64,000 nt of DNA. Origin: Eledone cirrhosa (taxonomy: Eukaryota; Mollusca; Cephalopoda; Octopoda; Eledonidae). A model generated the notes under the pieces. That model worked only from the letters and a program-made list of their open reading frames with translations, was not told the DNA's origin and ran no database searches. A program made the position numbers and the translations under genes. Shown in pieces: positions 60,201-63,587 of the stretch. Location of the stretch: contig OZ024741.1 of assembly GCA_964016885.1 (NCBI GenBank), forward strand, positions 34,502,922 to 34,566,921, given 5' to 3'. How positions within the stretch are numbered: the stretch's first letter is position 1; each line of letters opens with the position of its first letter.

Positions 60201-62499
60201 ACTTTTTCAGTGACAGGAGGTGGGATTTGAACTCAGAAAACAAAGCTAGAACAGATTACGCCCCACCACTGGATTGGTACTTTATTTATTATTCCCAAAA
60301 GGATGAAAGGGAATGTTTGACCCCAGTTAGATTTGAACGACCAGCGTTTCTTGCTCCATGAGATGGACTCCATAACAACACATCACCTGCTATTTCTTCC
60401 TTGCTGCGCCAACAGTGGAGCAAGAAACACTGGTCGTCCCAAGAAGACATACGTCAAGCAACTTGAGGACGATACTGGATGCACTGCGGAAGAACTGGCA
60501 AACGCTATGAGAGACAGAGATGGATGGAGGAAACGTGTCGTAGAAAGCCGAGCAAGCTCGACCTGATGATGATGTTAATGATTTGAAAGGACTGGAACAA
60601 ATACTAAAGCATTTAATCCAACGTTCTATTAACTTTGCCAATTTGTTGTTTGTGAAAAGGAAACAGAGAAAAGGGGGGATAGAAAGAGATCAGAAAAATA
60701 AAAATAAATTCTGTATGGCAGAACACTTACCTCAATAGGACTTTGGTTATCATGGGTCTGGTCAAAGAAAATAGCATGAGCCATAGTATTAACAAGAGGC
60801 TTGATCTGAGGTTGGATGAATGAACCAACCGGCTGACCACCATATCGGTGAACAAGACGACCAAGTTCATGGGCATCCCAAGCAGCAAGGGATTCTGAAC
60901 AGAAACAAAGAAAAATAAAATAAAAAAGTGTAGATTTATGATGATTAATCAAGAGATATACTAGTGAGGTTGAATATTAGACAGAATAGCTGCAAAGTTA
61001 AGGTACTGAATAATTGATCACATAATCAAGAGTTCAAAATTTACTATGACTAAAGTGTTGTTGTTACTTACATTAGATTCACTAGAGCTATTATTAATTC
61101 TTTTGACATCAAACCACCTAAAACTGTCCCAGCTTTTACAATAGCAAATTTTATTTTAAATTGTTTCTAAACTTTATGAATTATCAAAACATGGCATTCA
61201 AGAGATACTGAGTTCAATTCCTCATAGGCACTTCTGTCCACCTTTTTCAATCACTAAGGGTAATCTACTTATTTTTCTCAATTATTATTTGGAGTGATCA
61301 ACTGTTATTACAATTATTTTCTGCATATGGGACCTTCACATTTATATTGTTTATACTCATCTTATATTGTTTATACTCCATCAAAATTTTATGTAAGAAC
61401 CTTTAAGTTAGGCTTCAAATGACAACTTGAAATTGTAAAAGTTAGTTATAATATTTACACCCTCAAAATGAATTGAAAATCATAGGCTGGGCCTTTCATT
61501 AGGAATATATATGGTTGTGCTGTTGCTTCAACAAAAAGCACCCCCCACCATTCTGTAAGGTGTTGGTGCTGGAGTCACAACAAAATGCTTCCAGTACATG
61601 CTGTTGGTTGGTATTTGGAAGAGCATCCAATTATAGAAACCATTCTGTTGAACCCCACTTTCACCATCATCATTCCACCTTCATAAAGAACATATATATA
61701 AGAAGAGATTTTGAGAGAAAATTATCATATGTTCTCACTGCCCATAGAATATGAGAACAAACTTTAAAAATATTTAATACTATTGACATACCAATCAAAA
61801 CTGGTAATATTTGACAAAACTTAAATCCATTAAATGTAATGATTATAAAAATAGTTATGCTATTCGATTTTTATGGACCATTACCCCCTTTTTCAACACT
61901 ATACAGTTTATGTTAAATTATGTTCCAAATATCAGCTAAATAATGGCTTCTGATTTAGGCACAAGGCCAGCAATTTTTTGGGGAAGGGAAAGTCGATTAA
62001 ACCAACTCCAGTGCATTACTGGTGCTTTATTTTATTCACCTCCGTAAGGATGAAAGGCAAAGCTCAAGTCGGTGGGATTTGAACTTAGAATGTAAAGGGC
62101 CGTAACTATATGCTACAAAGCTTGTCTACTGCTCAACCAATACTGCTATTCCACCACCCTTATATCAGGTTAATAATGAAAAGGTTAAGCTGTACTACAA
62201 AATTCCTTCAAATTCTTCTTTATTTTCAAAATAAATTGTATATTTGATTGGAAATATGATAACAAAAGTGTTAATCAAACAATGTGTGAACATTAAATAC
62301 CCAGATATGAAAAAATATAAGAATGATTGTTAAAAATCAAAACACAAAAAAAAACAGGAAAAACCTCAAACATACCACGAATTAGGGAGTTAATACCCAG
62401 ACGGTTCATGAAAAGGTTGTCTGTTGCCTCACTGCTTGTGAAGAGTTCAGCAGTAACATAGAGGTTTGGCCGAATGGCACGTGCAGCATCCATCATATA
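26802..62499 (-). CDS. AGL: Glycogen debranching enzyme, 3' part (20 exons, 5'-partial)
   Basis: AGL removes branches from glycogen in the cytosol using two activities: a 4-alpha-glucanotransferase (GH13-type domain) and an amylo-alpha-1,6-glucosidase (C-terminal GH133-type domain). Joined exons give 993 residues, matching the human protein from about residue 538 to its end. Visible landmarks in the fragment: AELFTSSE near residue 16 (Glu is the transferase acid/base by family knowledge), DQTHDN near residue 89 (third GH13 Asp region), [18 protein letters not shown] near 545, [20 protein letters not shown] near 605, [10 protein letters not shown] near 715 (probable glucosidase general acid Asp), CDFQLRPNF near 830, [13 protein letters not shown] near 900 and PELTNENG near 960 (probable catalytic Glu). 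All introns are GT-AG and phases agree. About 540 N-terminal residues, including the transferase nucleophile, must lie beyond 64000. Confidence 0.96.
27260..28405 (-). pseudogene. RTE-type LINE C-terminal and 3' tail fragment (AGL intron)
   Basis: Minus strand encodes RT C-terminal blocks: [32 protein letters not shown], then after frame changes [17 protein letters not shown] and KKCRA, the family's usual carboxy end. It continues into a G-rich stretch, tandem CACTGTAAA-type units and an (ATC)n-rich terminus near 27260. Catalytic RT blocks are absent and several frameshifts are present. Confidence 0.8.
28505..28594 (-). ncRNA. Hammerhead-like motif, weak
   Basis: Minus strand: CTGATGA, a long stem II region with ACTGG/CCAGT pairing, GAAA and stem III ATATGTAT. 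Stem I is only about 2 bp. TATTTATTGGAT-type flank resembles the other hammerhead termini. Confidence 0.35.
28620..29060. repeat. Diverged tandem units of the LINE/SINE tail
   Basis: Repeated phrases TTCTATGGCAGGATGATCTTCC, TATCACCAACCA and GTGGATTAGGTGCA at roughly 110-130 bp spacing, diverged versions of GGCTGGATGCCCTTCCTAAC and the tail unit. No gene. Confidence 0.55.
29100..29250 (-). mobile_element. Old SINE fragment
   Basis: Plus-strand AAGGATGGAAAGCAAAGTCG and GAATTTGAATTTGGGGCACA match the inverse of the GAGTTCAAAT...CTTTGCCTTTCATCC SINE core at high divergence. It reaches into the first intron base region near the penultimate AGL exon. Confidence 0.5.
29320..29508 (-). CDS. AGL: AGL exon (penultimate)
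   Basis: Acceptor TTGCATAG, donor GTAAGTA. Encodes [20 protein letters not shown] to [16 protein letters not shown]; 189 nt, phase 0 on both sides. Confidence 0.95.
30094..30240 (-). mobile_element. Old SINE fragment
   Basis: GATTGGTACTTTGCTTATTA, GAATGAAAGACAAAGCTGAC and TAGGATTTGAACAAATACCA match the SINE core in inverse orientation. Confidence 0.55.
30536..30623 (-). CDS. AGL: AGL exon
   Basis: Acceptor ATTTCAAG, donor GTAAGTA. Encodes [20 protein letters not shown] and [10 protein letters not shown]; 88 nt, ends in phase 0. Confidence 0.94.
30790..31030 (-). pseudogene. RTE-type LINE C-terminal fragment (second subfamily)
   Basis: Plus-strand CATCCTTCCTCAACACATGA and CCAGCCATCTC are shared with 47850-48165 and, inverted, with 51300-51530. 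On the minus strand this is the RT C-terminal region near RWLGH-type motifs, heavily decayed. Confidence 0.55.
31325..31422 (-). CDS. AGL: AGL exon
   Basis: Acceptor ATTTCTAG, donor GTAAGTT. Encodes [20 protein letters not shown] to [10 protein letters not shown]; 98 nt, ends in phase 2. Confidence 0.95.
32140..32265 (-). mobile_element. SINE head fragment
   Basis: Minus strand: GGTGCATGGCTTAGTGGTTA, B-box-like GAGTTCAATTCTC, TTGAGCAAGACTCTTTATTT. It matches the head of the SINE at 18265-18661. Confidence 0.75.
32768..32810 (-). ncRNA. Type I hammerhead ribozyme motif (left arm)
   Basis: Minus strand: stem I ACGGTG pairs CATCGT (6 bp with one G-U), CTGACGA, compact stem II AGCT/AGCT, GAAA, self-complementary stem III ACTAGT, cleavage-site A. 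The most compact of the set at 43 nt. Confidence 0.85.
33101..33143 (+). ncRNA. Type I hammerhead ribozyme motif (right arm)
   Basis: Exact mirror of 32768-32810: stem I 33101-33106 and 33138-33143, CTGACGA 33107-33113, GAAA 33128-33131, stem III ACTAGT 33131-33136, A at 33137. Confidence 0.85.
33395..33632. mobile_element. 238-bp palindromic hammerhead element (AGL intron)
   Basis: The left arm ATATCAATAATATTAAATGG is mirrored by CATTTATTAATATTATTGATAT at the right. It lies 125 bp from the larger element at 32645-33270 and has a different sequence. Confidence 0.88.
33440..33498 (-). ncRNA. Type I hammerhead ribozyme motif (left arm)
   Basis: Minus strand: stem I ATTTTAT pairs ATAAAAT (7 bp), CTGACGA, stem II AAG/CTT plus TACT/AGTA, GAAA, stem III ATACGTAT, cleavage-site A. 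The right-arm copy (33531-33586) has CAGACGA and a poor stem I, so it should be inactive. Confidence 0.8.
33923..34125 (-). CDS. AGL: AGL exon
   Basis: Acceptor CTTGCCAG, donor GTTAGTA (less usual). Encodes [40 protein letters not shown] and NFPIAMVV; 203 nt, ends in phase 0. Confidence 0.93.
34300..34540. mobile_element. Old dispersed MITE copy
   Basis: Shares ATTTTCAAAATTATTTGAAAA, AACATTACTTAACAAAAAG and GTGTCTTTCATTA-type phrases with 45680-45885, 52880-53110 and 53565-53720. The ends are not sharp. Confidence 0.4.
35005..35065 (+). mobile_element. LINE/SINE 3' terminus with (GAT)n
   Basis: CCATGCAAGCGTGGAAGATG then GACGTTAAACGATGATGATG. The upstream sequence (34600-35000) shares short phrases with 49650-49800 but is not identified. 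Confidence 0.65.
35481..35935 (-). pseudogene. RTE-type LINE C-terminal and tail fragment
   Basis: Minus strand encodes [20 protein letters not shown] and [17 protein letters not shown] residues, the RT carboxy end, then a short 3' region ending in (GAT)n. Frames shift at least twice. Confidence 0.75.
36170..36251. repeat. (AG)n microsatellite, about 41 units
   Basis: Pure AG run of about 82 bp, 70 bp from the acceptor-distal side of the AGL exon at 36321-36430. On the AGL sense strand it is (CT)n. Confidence 0.97.
36321..36430 (-). CDS. AGL: AGL exon
   Basis: Acceptor TTTTTAG, donor GTAAGTT. Encodes [20 protein letters not shown] to [10 protein letters not shown], ends in phase 1. Confidence 0.94.
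37010..37140 (-). mobile_element. SINE head fragment
   Basis: Plus-strand ATACCTTGCTCAAGGACACA, GTCACCCAGTCTGAGAATC and TACTTAGGCACACACCTTC match the inverse of the 18265-18661 SINE head, diverged. Confidence 0.6.
37444..37579 (-). CDS. AGL: AGL exon
   Basis: Acceptor TTTTAAAG, donor GTACTTA. Encodes [35 protein letters not shown] and RGHPATP, ends in phase 2. TWMD holds the probable glucosidase general acid, by analogy with related (alpha/alpha)6 glucosidases. Confidence 0.95.
37767..37993. mobile_element. piggyBac-like MITE with TTAA ends
   Basis: TTAACCCTTTAGCATTTAAA at the left and TAAATGCTAAAGGGTTAA at the right form terminal inverted repeats of about 14 bp inside a TTAA duplication, the target preference of piggyBac transposons. 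Length is about 227 bp with no coding. Related copy at 54114-54329. Confidence 0.75.
38275..38460 (-). mobile_element. tRNA-derived SINE
   Basis: Plus-strand TTGGCACAAGGCCAGCAATT, AAGGATGAAAGGCAAAGTTA and GGGATTTGAACTCAGATCAT. Same family and orientation as 5479 and 19835. Confidence 0.88.
38672..38783 (-). CDS. AGL: AGL exon
   Basis: Acceptor CTTTTAG, donor GTAAGAT. Encodes [20 protein letters not shown] and [17 protein letters not shown], ends in phase 1. Confidence 0.94.
39005..39360 (+). mobile_element. tRNA-headed SINE of a second family, old
   Basis: Head TGGCTAAATGTTTAAGAAGT, then TTGCTTCACAATC, B-box-like TAGGTTTGATCTCAC, body TGTGGCACCTTGGGTGTCAT, 3' part GGGCACACATGACTAAGGAA and CATTAATTTCACGAGCAGGT. 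The GTGGCACCTTGGG body and CACGAGCAGG end are familiar from cephalopod sequences. Confidence 0.75.
40140..40440. repeat. Diverged tandem units of the LINE/SINE tail
   Basis: TATGGCTGGATGCCCTTCCT, ATCACCAATTACATTACAGA and the variant TATCACCAACCATTTTACAG recur at about 115-125 bp, resembling 28620-29060. Confidence 0.6.
40643..40868 (-). CDS. AGL: AGL exon
   Basis: Acceptor GTTTGCAG, donor GTATTTT. Encodes [20 protein letters not shown], then [16 protein letters not shown] to ANIIKPE; 226 nt, ends in phase 0. The intron to the previous exon is only 115 bp. Confidence 0.96.
40984..41086 (-). CDS. AGL: AGL exon
   Basis: Acceptor TTCTACAG, donor GTAAATA. Encodes [20 protein letters not shown] to LLTGRFQEA, ends in phase 2. 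Start of the strongly conserved glucosidase domain. Confidence 0.96.
41330..41530. repeat. About 55-bp tandem units of the LINE/SINE tail
   Basis: GTGTACTGGGTGCATTTTAC and variants with CAGTACTACAATTTTA repeat at about 55-60 bp, four units. Confidence 0.75.
41545..41736 (-). mobile_element. tRNA-derived SINE
   Basis: Plus-strand TTGGCACAAGGCCAGTAATT, GTAAGGATGAAAGGCAGAGC, GGGATTTGAACTTAGAATGG and ATACTGCCAATCCACCGCC. Full-length copy of the 19835 family. Confidence 0.9.
41802..41983 (-). CDS. AGL: AGL exon
   Basis: Acceptor AATTTCAG, donor GTGAGAT. Encodes [20 protein letters not shown] to [11 protein letters not shown]; 182 nt, ends in phase 1. Confidence 0.94.
42135..42262 (-). mobile_element. 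RTE/SINE 3' terminus
   Basis: ATCATCATCATCATCATCGT then CTTCCACGCTAGCACGGGTT and CCCACTTGAGGTAAGATTG. It matches the end of 44410-45055 in inverse orientation. Confidence 0.75.
43428..43561 (-). CDS. AGL: AGL exon
   Basis: Acceptor TGTTTCAG, donor GTGAGTT. Encodes [20 protein letters not shown] to DRALELMS; 134 nt, ends in phase 2. Confidence 0.95.
44410..45055 (+). pseudogene. RTE-type LINE C-terminus plus complete 3' tail
   Basis: Encodes the RT carboxy end: GHVMR-like residues, [34 protein letters not shown] and [11 protein letters not shown], then a stop. The 3' tail holds C-rich sequence (44705-44770), two tandem units of about 47 bp (CCCAGTCCACACTGTAATGT), CCTCAAGTGGGACAAACCCG, CATGCTAGCGTGGAAGATGG and (GAT)n. 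This is the clearest view of the family's 3' end. Confidence 0.85.
45095..45228 (-). CDS. AGL: AGL exon
   Basis: Acceptor CCCCCAG, donor GTATTTT. Encodes [20 protein letters not shown] to [11 protein letters not shown]; 134 nt, ends in phase 0. Too short for the open-frame threshold but clearly homologous. Confidence 0.94.
45306..45600 (+). mobile_element. Old tRNA-derived SINE
   Basis: GACAGCAAAATGGCAGAGCC, B-box-like GAGTTCAAATCTC, TTTGCCTTTCATCCCTTCGA and TACAATCTGGGGTCGATTCT. Same type as 10490-10700. Confidence 0.75.
45680..45885. mobile_element. Old dispersed MITE copy
   Basis: Starts TTAACCCTTTTCTTACCATA and shares interior phrases with 26330, 34300 and 52880. No coding. Confidence 0.45.
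46090..46270 (-). mobile_element. RTE/SINE 3' tail fragment
   Basis: CATCATCATCATCACTGTTT, CATTTTCCACACAAGCATGG and GGCTGGATGCCTTTCCTAAC, ending near CACATTTATAG. Confidence 0.75.
46475..46585. mobile_element. Internally deleted relative of the 32645-33270 palindrome
   Basis: GTACGTATGGGTTTACCGAA, CATTTATTATAA and a short centre are mirrored by TTATAATAAATGTTCGGTAA. Only the outer ~50 bp of each arm remain; the hammerhead region is gone. The TA/CATA flanks resemble those of the larger element. Confidence 0.8.
46960..47420 (-). mobile_element. RTE/SINE tail with expanded tandem units
   Basis: Starts ATCATCATTATCATCATTTT then six to seven units of about 55 bp carrying CAGAGTGTACTGGGTGCATT and ATCATGGCACCA variants. 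Many more units than in the tails at 44.4 and 50.1 kb. Confidence 0.8.
47454..47719 (-). CDS. AGL: AGL exon
   Basis: Acceptor CTTCTAG, donor GTAATTA. Encodes [10 protein letters not shown] to [15 protein letters not shown]; 266 nt, the largest exon here, ending in phase 1. Confidence 0.94.
47850..48165 (-). pseudogene. RTE-type LINE C-terminal fragment (second subfamily)
   Basis: CATCCTTCCTCAACACATGA and CCAACCATCTCATTTC repeat the pattern of 30790-31030; minus-strand coding is broken. Confidence 0.6.
48180..48735 (-). pseudogene. RTE-type LINE fragment, RT connection region
   Basis: Minus strand: [37 protein letters not shown] and upstream a Cys-containing remnant ([11 protein letters not shown]). 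These match the region after YADD in the copy at 4399-5478. Catalytic blocks are absent. Confidence 0.8.
48720..48870. repeat. About 57-bp tandem units of the LINE/SINE tail
   Basis: ACAGAGTGTACTGGGTGTAT and two further variants, running directly on from the LINE fragment. Confidence 0.65.
49071..49293 (-). CDS. AGL: AGL exon
   Basis: Acceptor ATAAATAG, donor GTGAGTT. Encodes [20 protein letters not shown] to [10 protein letters not shown], ending in phase 2. The most divergent part relative to the vertebrate enzyme. Confidence 0.92.
49550..49650 (-). mobile_element. Old SINE fragment
   Basis: AGTTACTTTATTTATCAACT, AAAGGATGACAGGCTAAATT and CAGGATTTGAACTTAGAGTG. Confidence 0.55.
50100..50695 (+). 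pseudogene. RTE-type LINE C-terminus plus 3' tail
   Basis: [37 protein letters not shown] and [15 protein letters not shown] then a stop near 50300. The tail has a poly-C run (50371-50382), tandem CCACACTGTAA units, CCTCAAGTGGGATAATTCCC and (GAT)n. It is closely related to 44410-45055. Confidence 0.85.
50990..51230. mobile_element. Old dispersed MITE copy
   Basis: GACTCTTTTGATACCAACCT at one end and AATAATGAAAAAGTTAGTTA inside, shared with the 52880 and 61090 copies. Confidence 0.45.
51300..51530 (+). pseudogene. RTE-type LINE C-terminal fragment (second subfamily)
   Basis: GAGATAGCTGAGTAATGTGT, GAGGAAGGATGAAAGTGACT and GGAAGTAGAGGAAGGGAAAG are the inverse of 30790-31030 and 47850-48165. 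A (GAT)n run at 51302-51319 sits at its start and is the end of another tail (ATGCAAGCATGG). Confidence 0.6.
51640..51793 (-). CDS. AGL: AGL exon
   Basis: Acceptor TATTTAG, donor GTAAGAT. Encodes [20 protein letters not shown] to HIRSIHLP, ending in phase 1. Corresponds to the human VTRHSPSIHQSVV region. Confidence 0.94.
52135..52575 (+). pseudogene. RTE-type LINE C-terminal remnant and 3' tail
   Basis: GACACTGGATCGAGATCTCT (LDRDLW-like), CAGAAGACCTGCCTTTC, C-rich 52260-52390, then tail units with CAGCCCACCCCGTAAGGAGG. The end lacks the (GAT)n seen in other copies. Confidence 0.7.
52880..53110. mobile_element. Old dispersed MITE copy
   Basis: ACCCTTTTGCTACCAAACTA, CATAATTTTATGTAAGAACC and AATAATGAGAAAGTTAGTTA. 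Another partial copy at 53565-53720. Confidence 0.5.
53250..53399 (-). CDS. AGL: AGL exon
   Basis: Acceptor CTTACAG, donor GTAAGTC. Encodes [20 protein letters not shown] to LASSGYNQ; 150 nt, phase 0 on both sides. Confidence 0.94.
53771..53872 (-). CDS. AGL: AGL exon
   Basis: Acceptor TTTTCAG, donor GTAAGTG. Encodes [20 protein letters not shown] and [14 protein letters not shown]; 102 nt, phase 0 on both sides. Confidence 0.95.
54114..54329. mobile_element. piggyBac-like MITE with TTAA ends
   Basis: TTAATCCTTTAGCATTTAAA and TAAATGCTAAATGGTTAA ends; interior CCAGAATTCTCTCACCTCTT and GATTCGATATTATGTGAGAT shared with 37767-37993. It contains a short local duplication of TATCTGGCCAG. Confidence 0.75.
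54841..54990 (-). mobile_element. Old SINE fragment
   Basis: CTGGTACTTTATTTATTGAA, AGAATGAAAGGTAAAGTTAA and GTGGGATTTGAACACAGAAT in inverse orientation to the head. Confidence 0.6.
55273..58032 (-). CDS. CR1-like LINE ORF2: AP endonuclease and reverse transcriptase
   Basis: 919 codons. The N-terminal endonuclease shows [52 protein letters not shown] and GDSDHAM, i.e. the metal-binding Glu, catalytic Asp/Asn and SDH motif of APE-type endonucleases. The reverse transcriptase follows: [58 protein letters not shown] and [10 protein letters not shown] (catalytic YADD). The C-terminal region includes [14 protein letters not shown], as in CR1/Jockey relatives. The listed 5' position is a TTG, not ATG. 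The frame stays open upstream to a TGA at about 58113 and overlaps the ORF1 end in the -1 frame, and the first ATG is some 40 codons downstream, inside the endonuclease. Translation must use frameshift, non-AUG start or reinitiation. Confidence 0.93.
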   Translation of the reverse strand: MSLNARSLCNKIHLFDSYVKSINPDFITVTETWAHPLLCDGVFSMTGYNLFRKDRINRGGGGVMVYVRSNLSAIPCADLNQSQQEVFFCDIRMTMSTLLLGVVYRPPNYHQDTQLCDILRAAARKTATYVFIAGDFNHPEIDWETFRWPPSANDFLELVLDSSWSQVVTSPTRGDNTLDLLFTTTPETVISVTAEEPLGDSDHAMIIANLSLMGSNKNHNHLQTAHFDWNKADWNCYCTELQRPNWLEFYDSGDVNTVLQNILSSIWTAYAASVPRKRKKHPKSAIWETAAVRLARKERRNAEREYKLHKSDINRKRRNRSSNHLKQVTKKAVLQFEQCIATSPDSKVFWKYVHSKQRPHSPVGPLRNPHTSQVTDDPKECAELIAECYAGIFTIEDQSVPSPPPMTPDSITTMEFTPAMLRRHLKNKRNHASPGLDGVTYLLLKRGGYFLLHQLSRFFQFCLNNSATPEQWKTASVIPLFKKGDRTSPVNYRPVSLTSCIAKLMESCVRETLWNFWSSHSLIRPSQFGFIPNSSCCDQLIEFLEDITRITDGGSWVDVVYLDFAKAFNSVPHKRLMAKLSAMGVKDDLFNWLKSFILSRREVVTVLGQHSSPYEMSSGVPQGSVLGPLLFVAYINDIDANLRNATVLKYADDIKLYLEIKRTDPEHYRSCLQSDLDTMQQWISDWQLKLAVDKCTTMHFGSKNPASTYSLHSTNIKKSSCEHDLGITVSSDLRWMRHVSKIVKRAEGVLASLSKTFVSRSPDIYLRLYTAMVRPHLEFASPVWNPYLAQDIDHLETVQRRATKRIPSIRHLPYSERLASLGMDSLKLRRLATDLVNTHKIVNHVANNNPECLFDFHVSNTHGHAHKVRKQHSSHDFRKHFFTLRVAEAWNKLPASVVSCRDTASFKASMLPEIRQHYS
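58092..59297 (-). CDS. CR1-like LINE ORF1 protein (zinc finger plus nucleic-acid binding)
   Basis: 401 residues from the first Met; a second Met (MGRNNKIAM) about 10 residues in may be the real start. Residues 25-110 hold a dense Cys/His cluster ([38 protein letters not shown]) resembling a PHD/RING-type zinc finger, as known for CR1 ORF1 proteins. A Gln-rich repeat region follows (about 120-190, three EQQQQKP-like units), then a short helical segment ([20 protein letters not shown]) and a basic C-terminal domain ([32 protein letters not shown]) typical of LINE ORF1 RNA-binding regions. ORF1 stops at 58094-58092. Confidence 0.82.
   Translation of the reverse strand: MFTFCVFLRMGRNNKIAMVISIDEICDKTGRCPKIEHCPEDHTCHICTEPKNSFRNRWVECGTCRISVCLQCATGFQKIPSQNKKHHIATMDRLWEMVQLTNWSFQCLDCMPASPIAAEQQQRPKIVSSTIVPEQQQQKPRIVSSSTIVAEQQQKPTTVASATTPVEGLHQQQQPMSSSPVTFQQQQPTTVNTEFEEIRQMISTLSQEIAEIKSSVRVEPHNEGSYRSALLKNLRVPHVEPRRIENATESANHEVIAIGVPEDIVDLQAFAASSSKGLGCASAKGALRLGRPGPKPRLIRLSFSNSAEARSYLVASDKARRESRIAFRTRPGLPPDVRPKLRAAASLNRSSAEHESFSLRDDGQIWKFVKAGESWKRDTSWSENSVPTTTDNKETEKTLGN
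60400..60566 (+). pseudogene. LINE reverse-transcriptase C-terminal fragment
   Basis: Encodes [40 protein letters not shown] and [10 protein letters not shown] then TGA and GATGATG. GRPxKTY-(x)n-MRDRDxW is the usual C-terminus of several endonuclease/RT LINEs. It differs from the RTE family elsewhere in the window. An old SINE piece (GGTGGGATTTGAACTCAGAA) lies just upstream at 60207-60340. Confidence 0.7.
60731..60894 (-). CDS. AGL: AGL exon
   Basis: Acceptor TGTTCAG, donor GTAAGTG. Encodes [20 protein letters not shown] to [10 protein letters not shown]; 164 nt, ends in phase 0. The following intron hosts the CR1-like LINE. Confidence 0.95.
61090..61510. mobile_element. Old dispersed MITE remnants
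   Basis: TTAATTCTTTTGACATCAAA, CATCAAAATTTTATGTAAGA and TAGGCTGGGCCTTTCATTAG match the family at 50990 and 52880, in two pieces. Confidence 0.4.
61945..62165 (-). mobile_element. tRNA-derived SINE with internal insertion
   Basis: TAGGCACAAGGCCAGCAATT, CCAGTGCATTACTGGTGCTT, TAAGGATGAAAGGCAAAGCT, GGGATTTGAACTTAGAATG and ACTGCTATTCCACCACCC. A 40-bp extra stretch (GGGGAAGGGAAAGTCGATTA) separates the first two blocks. Confidence 0.82.
62376..62499 (-). CDS. AGL: AGL exon (first in window)
   Basis: Acceptor TTTGTAG, donor GTATGT. Encodes [20 protein letters not shown] onward to NSLIR and ends in phase 1. Contains the transferase acid/base Glu. The preceding exon was not found in 62500-64000. Confidence 0.93.
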
Positions 62500-62639
62500 C
62501 TACAAACAAAAGAAATAATTTTAAAAATCAACTCCTATAGGCAAGTATAGACCATAGAAAGGTTTGATAACTTCTCAGGCCAATCAGTTCCGCAGATGCA
62601 AATCAAGGTCCTCTGATCTGATCTCTCACAAGGGGACTG

Positions 62640-62695
62640 TCCGTCCTACCCATGCTAGTGTGGAAAATGGACTTTAAACAATGATATTGATAATG
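62640..62695 (+). mobile_element. LINE/SINE 3' terminus
   Basis: CCCATGCTAGTGTGGAAAAT, GGACTTTAAACAATGATATT. Part of the 5' AGL intron; 62696-63175 holds CT-rich sequence and no exon I can support. Confidence 0.6.
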
Positions 62696-63179
62696 ATATA
62701 TTTCTCCTTTGTCCTCTCTCTCACTCTGTTCCCTTCTTCTCCACTCTTTCCTTATTTTTCCCACTATCTCTCACCTAACAGCCTCTGCCTACCGTGACAC
62801 CATTTATTAACTTGGAGCTTTAGTAAGCTTTATTTCTTCTCATTGATGAAAATCAATTTTCCCCTGTTTCAGGAATCTCTTGTTGCACACATACATACAC
62901 TGTTTATTATTGGTTTATTTCTAGCAATAATTTTCTATGTATTTATCTCTCTTTTTTTTCAAAAGACAACTGTAAATTTTCCTGTCCTTCCTTTGTTTGT
63001 TATCATCTCACATGCATCTGACCAACAGACAGGTCATCTAATCTGATGTGCAAACTGGCATCAGACGTGCAGTACCACCTTAATGCCTGAAACTGTACTG
63101 CCAGCAAGGTGGCTGATGAGGTAAAGATGCAACTGTTGTGTGTCTTACGTACCTGTGTGCATTTTCTGATAATATATAT

Positions 63180-63225
63180 ATATGCTAGTGTGGAAAATGG
63201 ATGTTAAACGATGATGATGATGACA
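63180..63225 (+). mobile_element. LINE/SINE 3' terminus in (TA)n
   Basis: TATGCTAGTGTGGAAAATGG, ATGTTAAACGATGATGATG, flanked by TA runs on both sides. Confidence 0.6.
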
Positions 63226-63305
63226 TTATATATATATATATATATGCAAAAAGTAAACGGAAATAAAAGAAAGCAATCAACATAGTACAATGAGGAAATA
63301 TATTA

Positions 63306-63375
63306 GTTTAACGCTTGATATAATAGGAAAAGAGTCTTTAAGTTTCAAACACTAGCCCTTCATCAGAAGACAGAA
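63306..63375 (-). ncRNA. Degenerate hammerhead-like terminus
   Basis: Minus strand: TCTGATGAAGGGCTAGTGTT, TGAAACTTAAAGACTC. CTGATGA and GAAAC are kept, but stem II (AGGGC against GTGTTT) and stem III do not close, so it is probably an inactive Penelope-type remnant. Confidence 0.45.
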
Positions 63376-63489
63376 TGAGAAATAAAAGAGGAAATAGAAA
63401 GATAGAGGAAATAGAAAGAAGAGGAAAGAACCCAAAACAATATTTTTTTGAGAAAACACGTGTGTATTCAGTCAGCCATTTATGAGAAA

Positions 63490-63543
63490 TATATATATAT
63501 ATATATATATAATTATATATATATATATATATAATTATATATA

Positions 63544-63585
<42 letters not shown>
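63490..63585. repeat. (TA)n microsatellite with AATT interruptions
   Basis: TA runs separated by ATAATTATAT, directly before a LINE/SINE tail. Confidence 0.95.
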
Positions 63586-63587
63586 TA

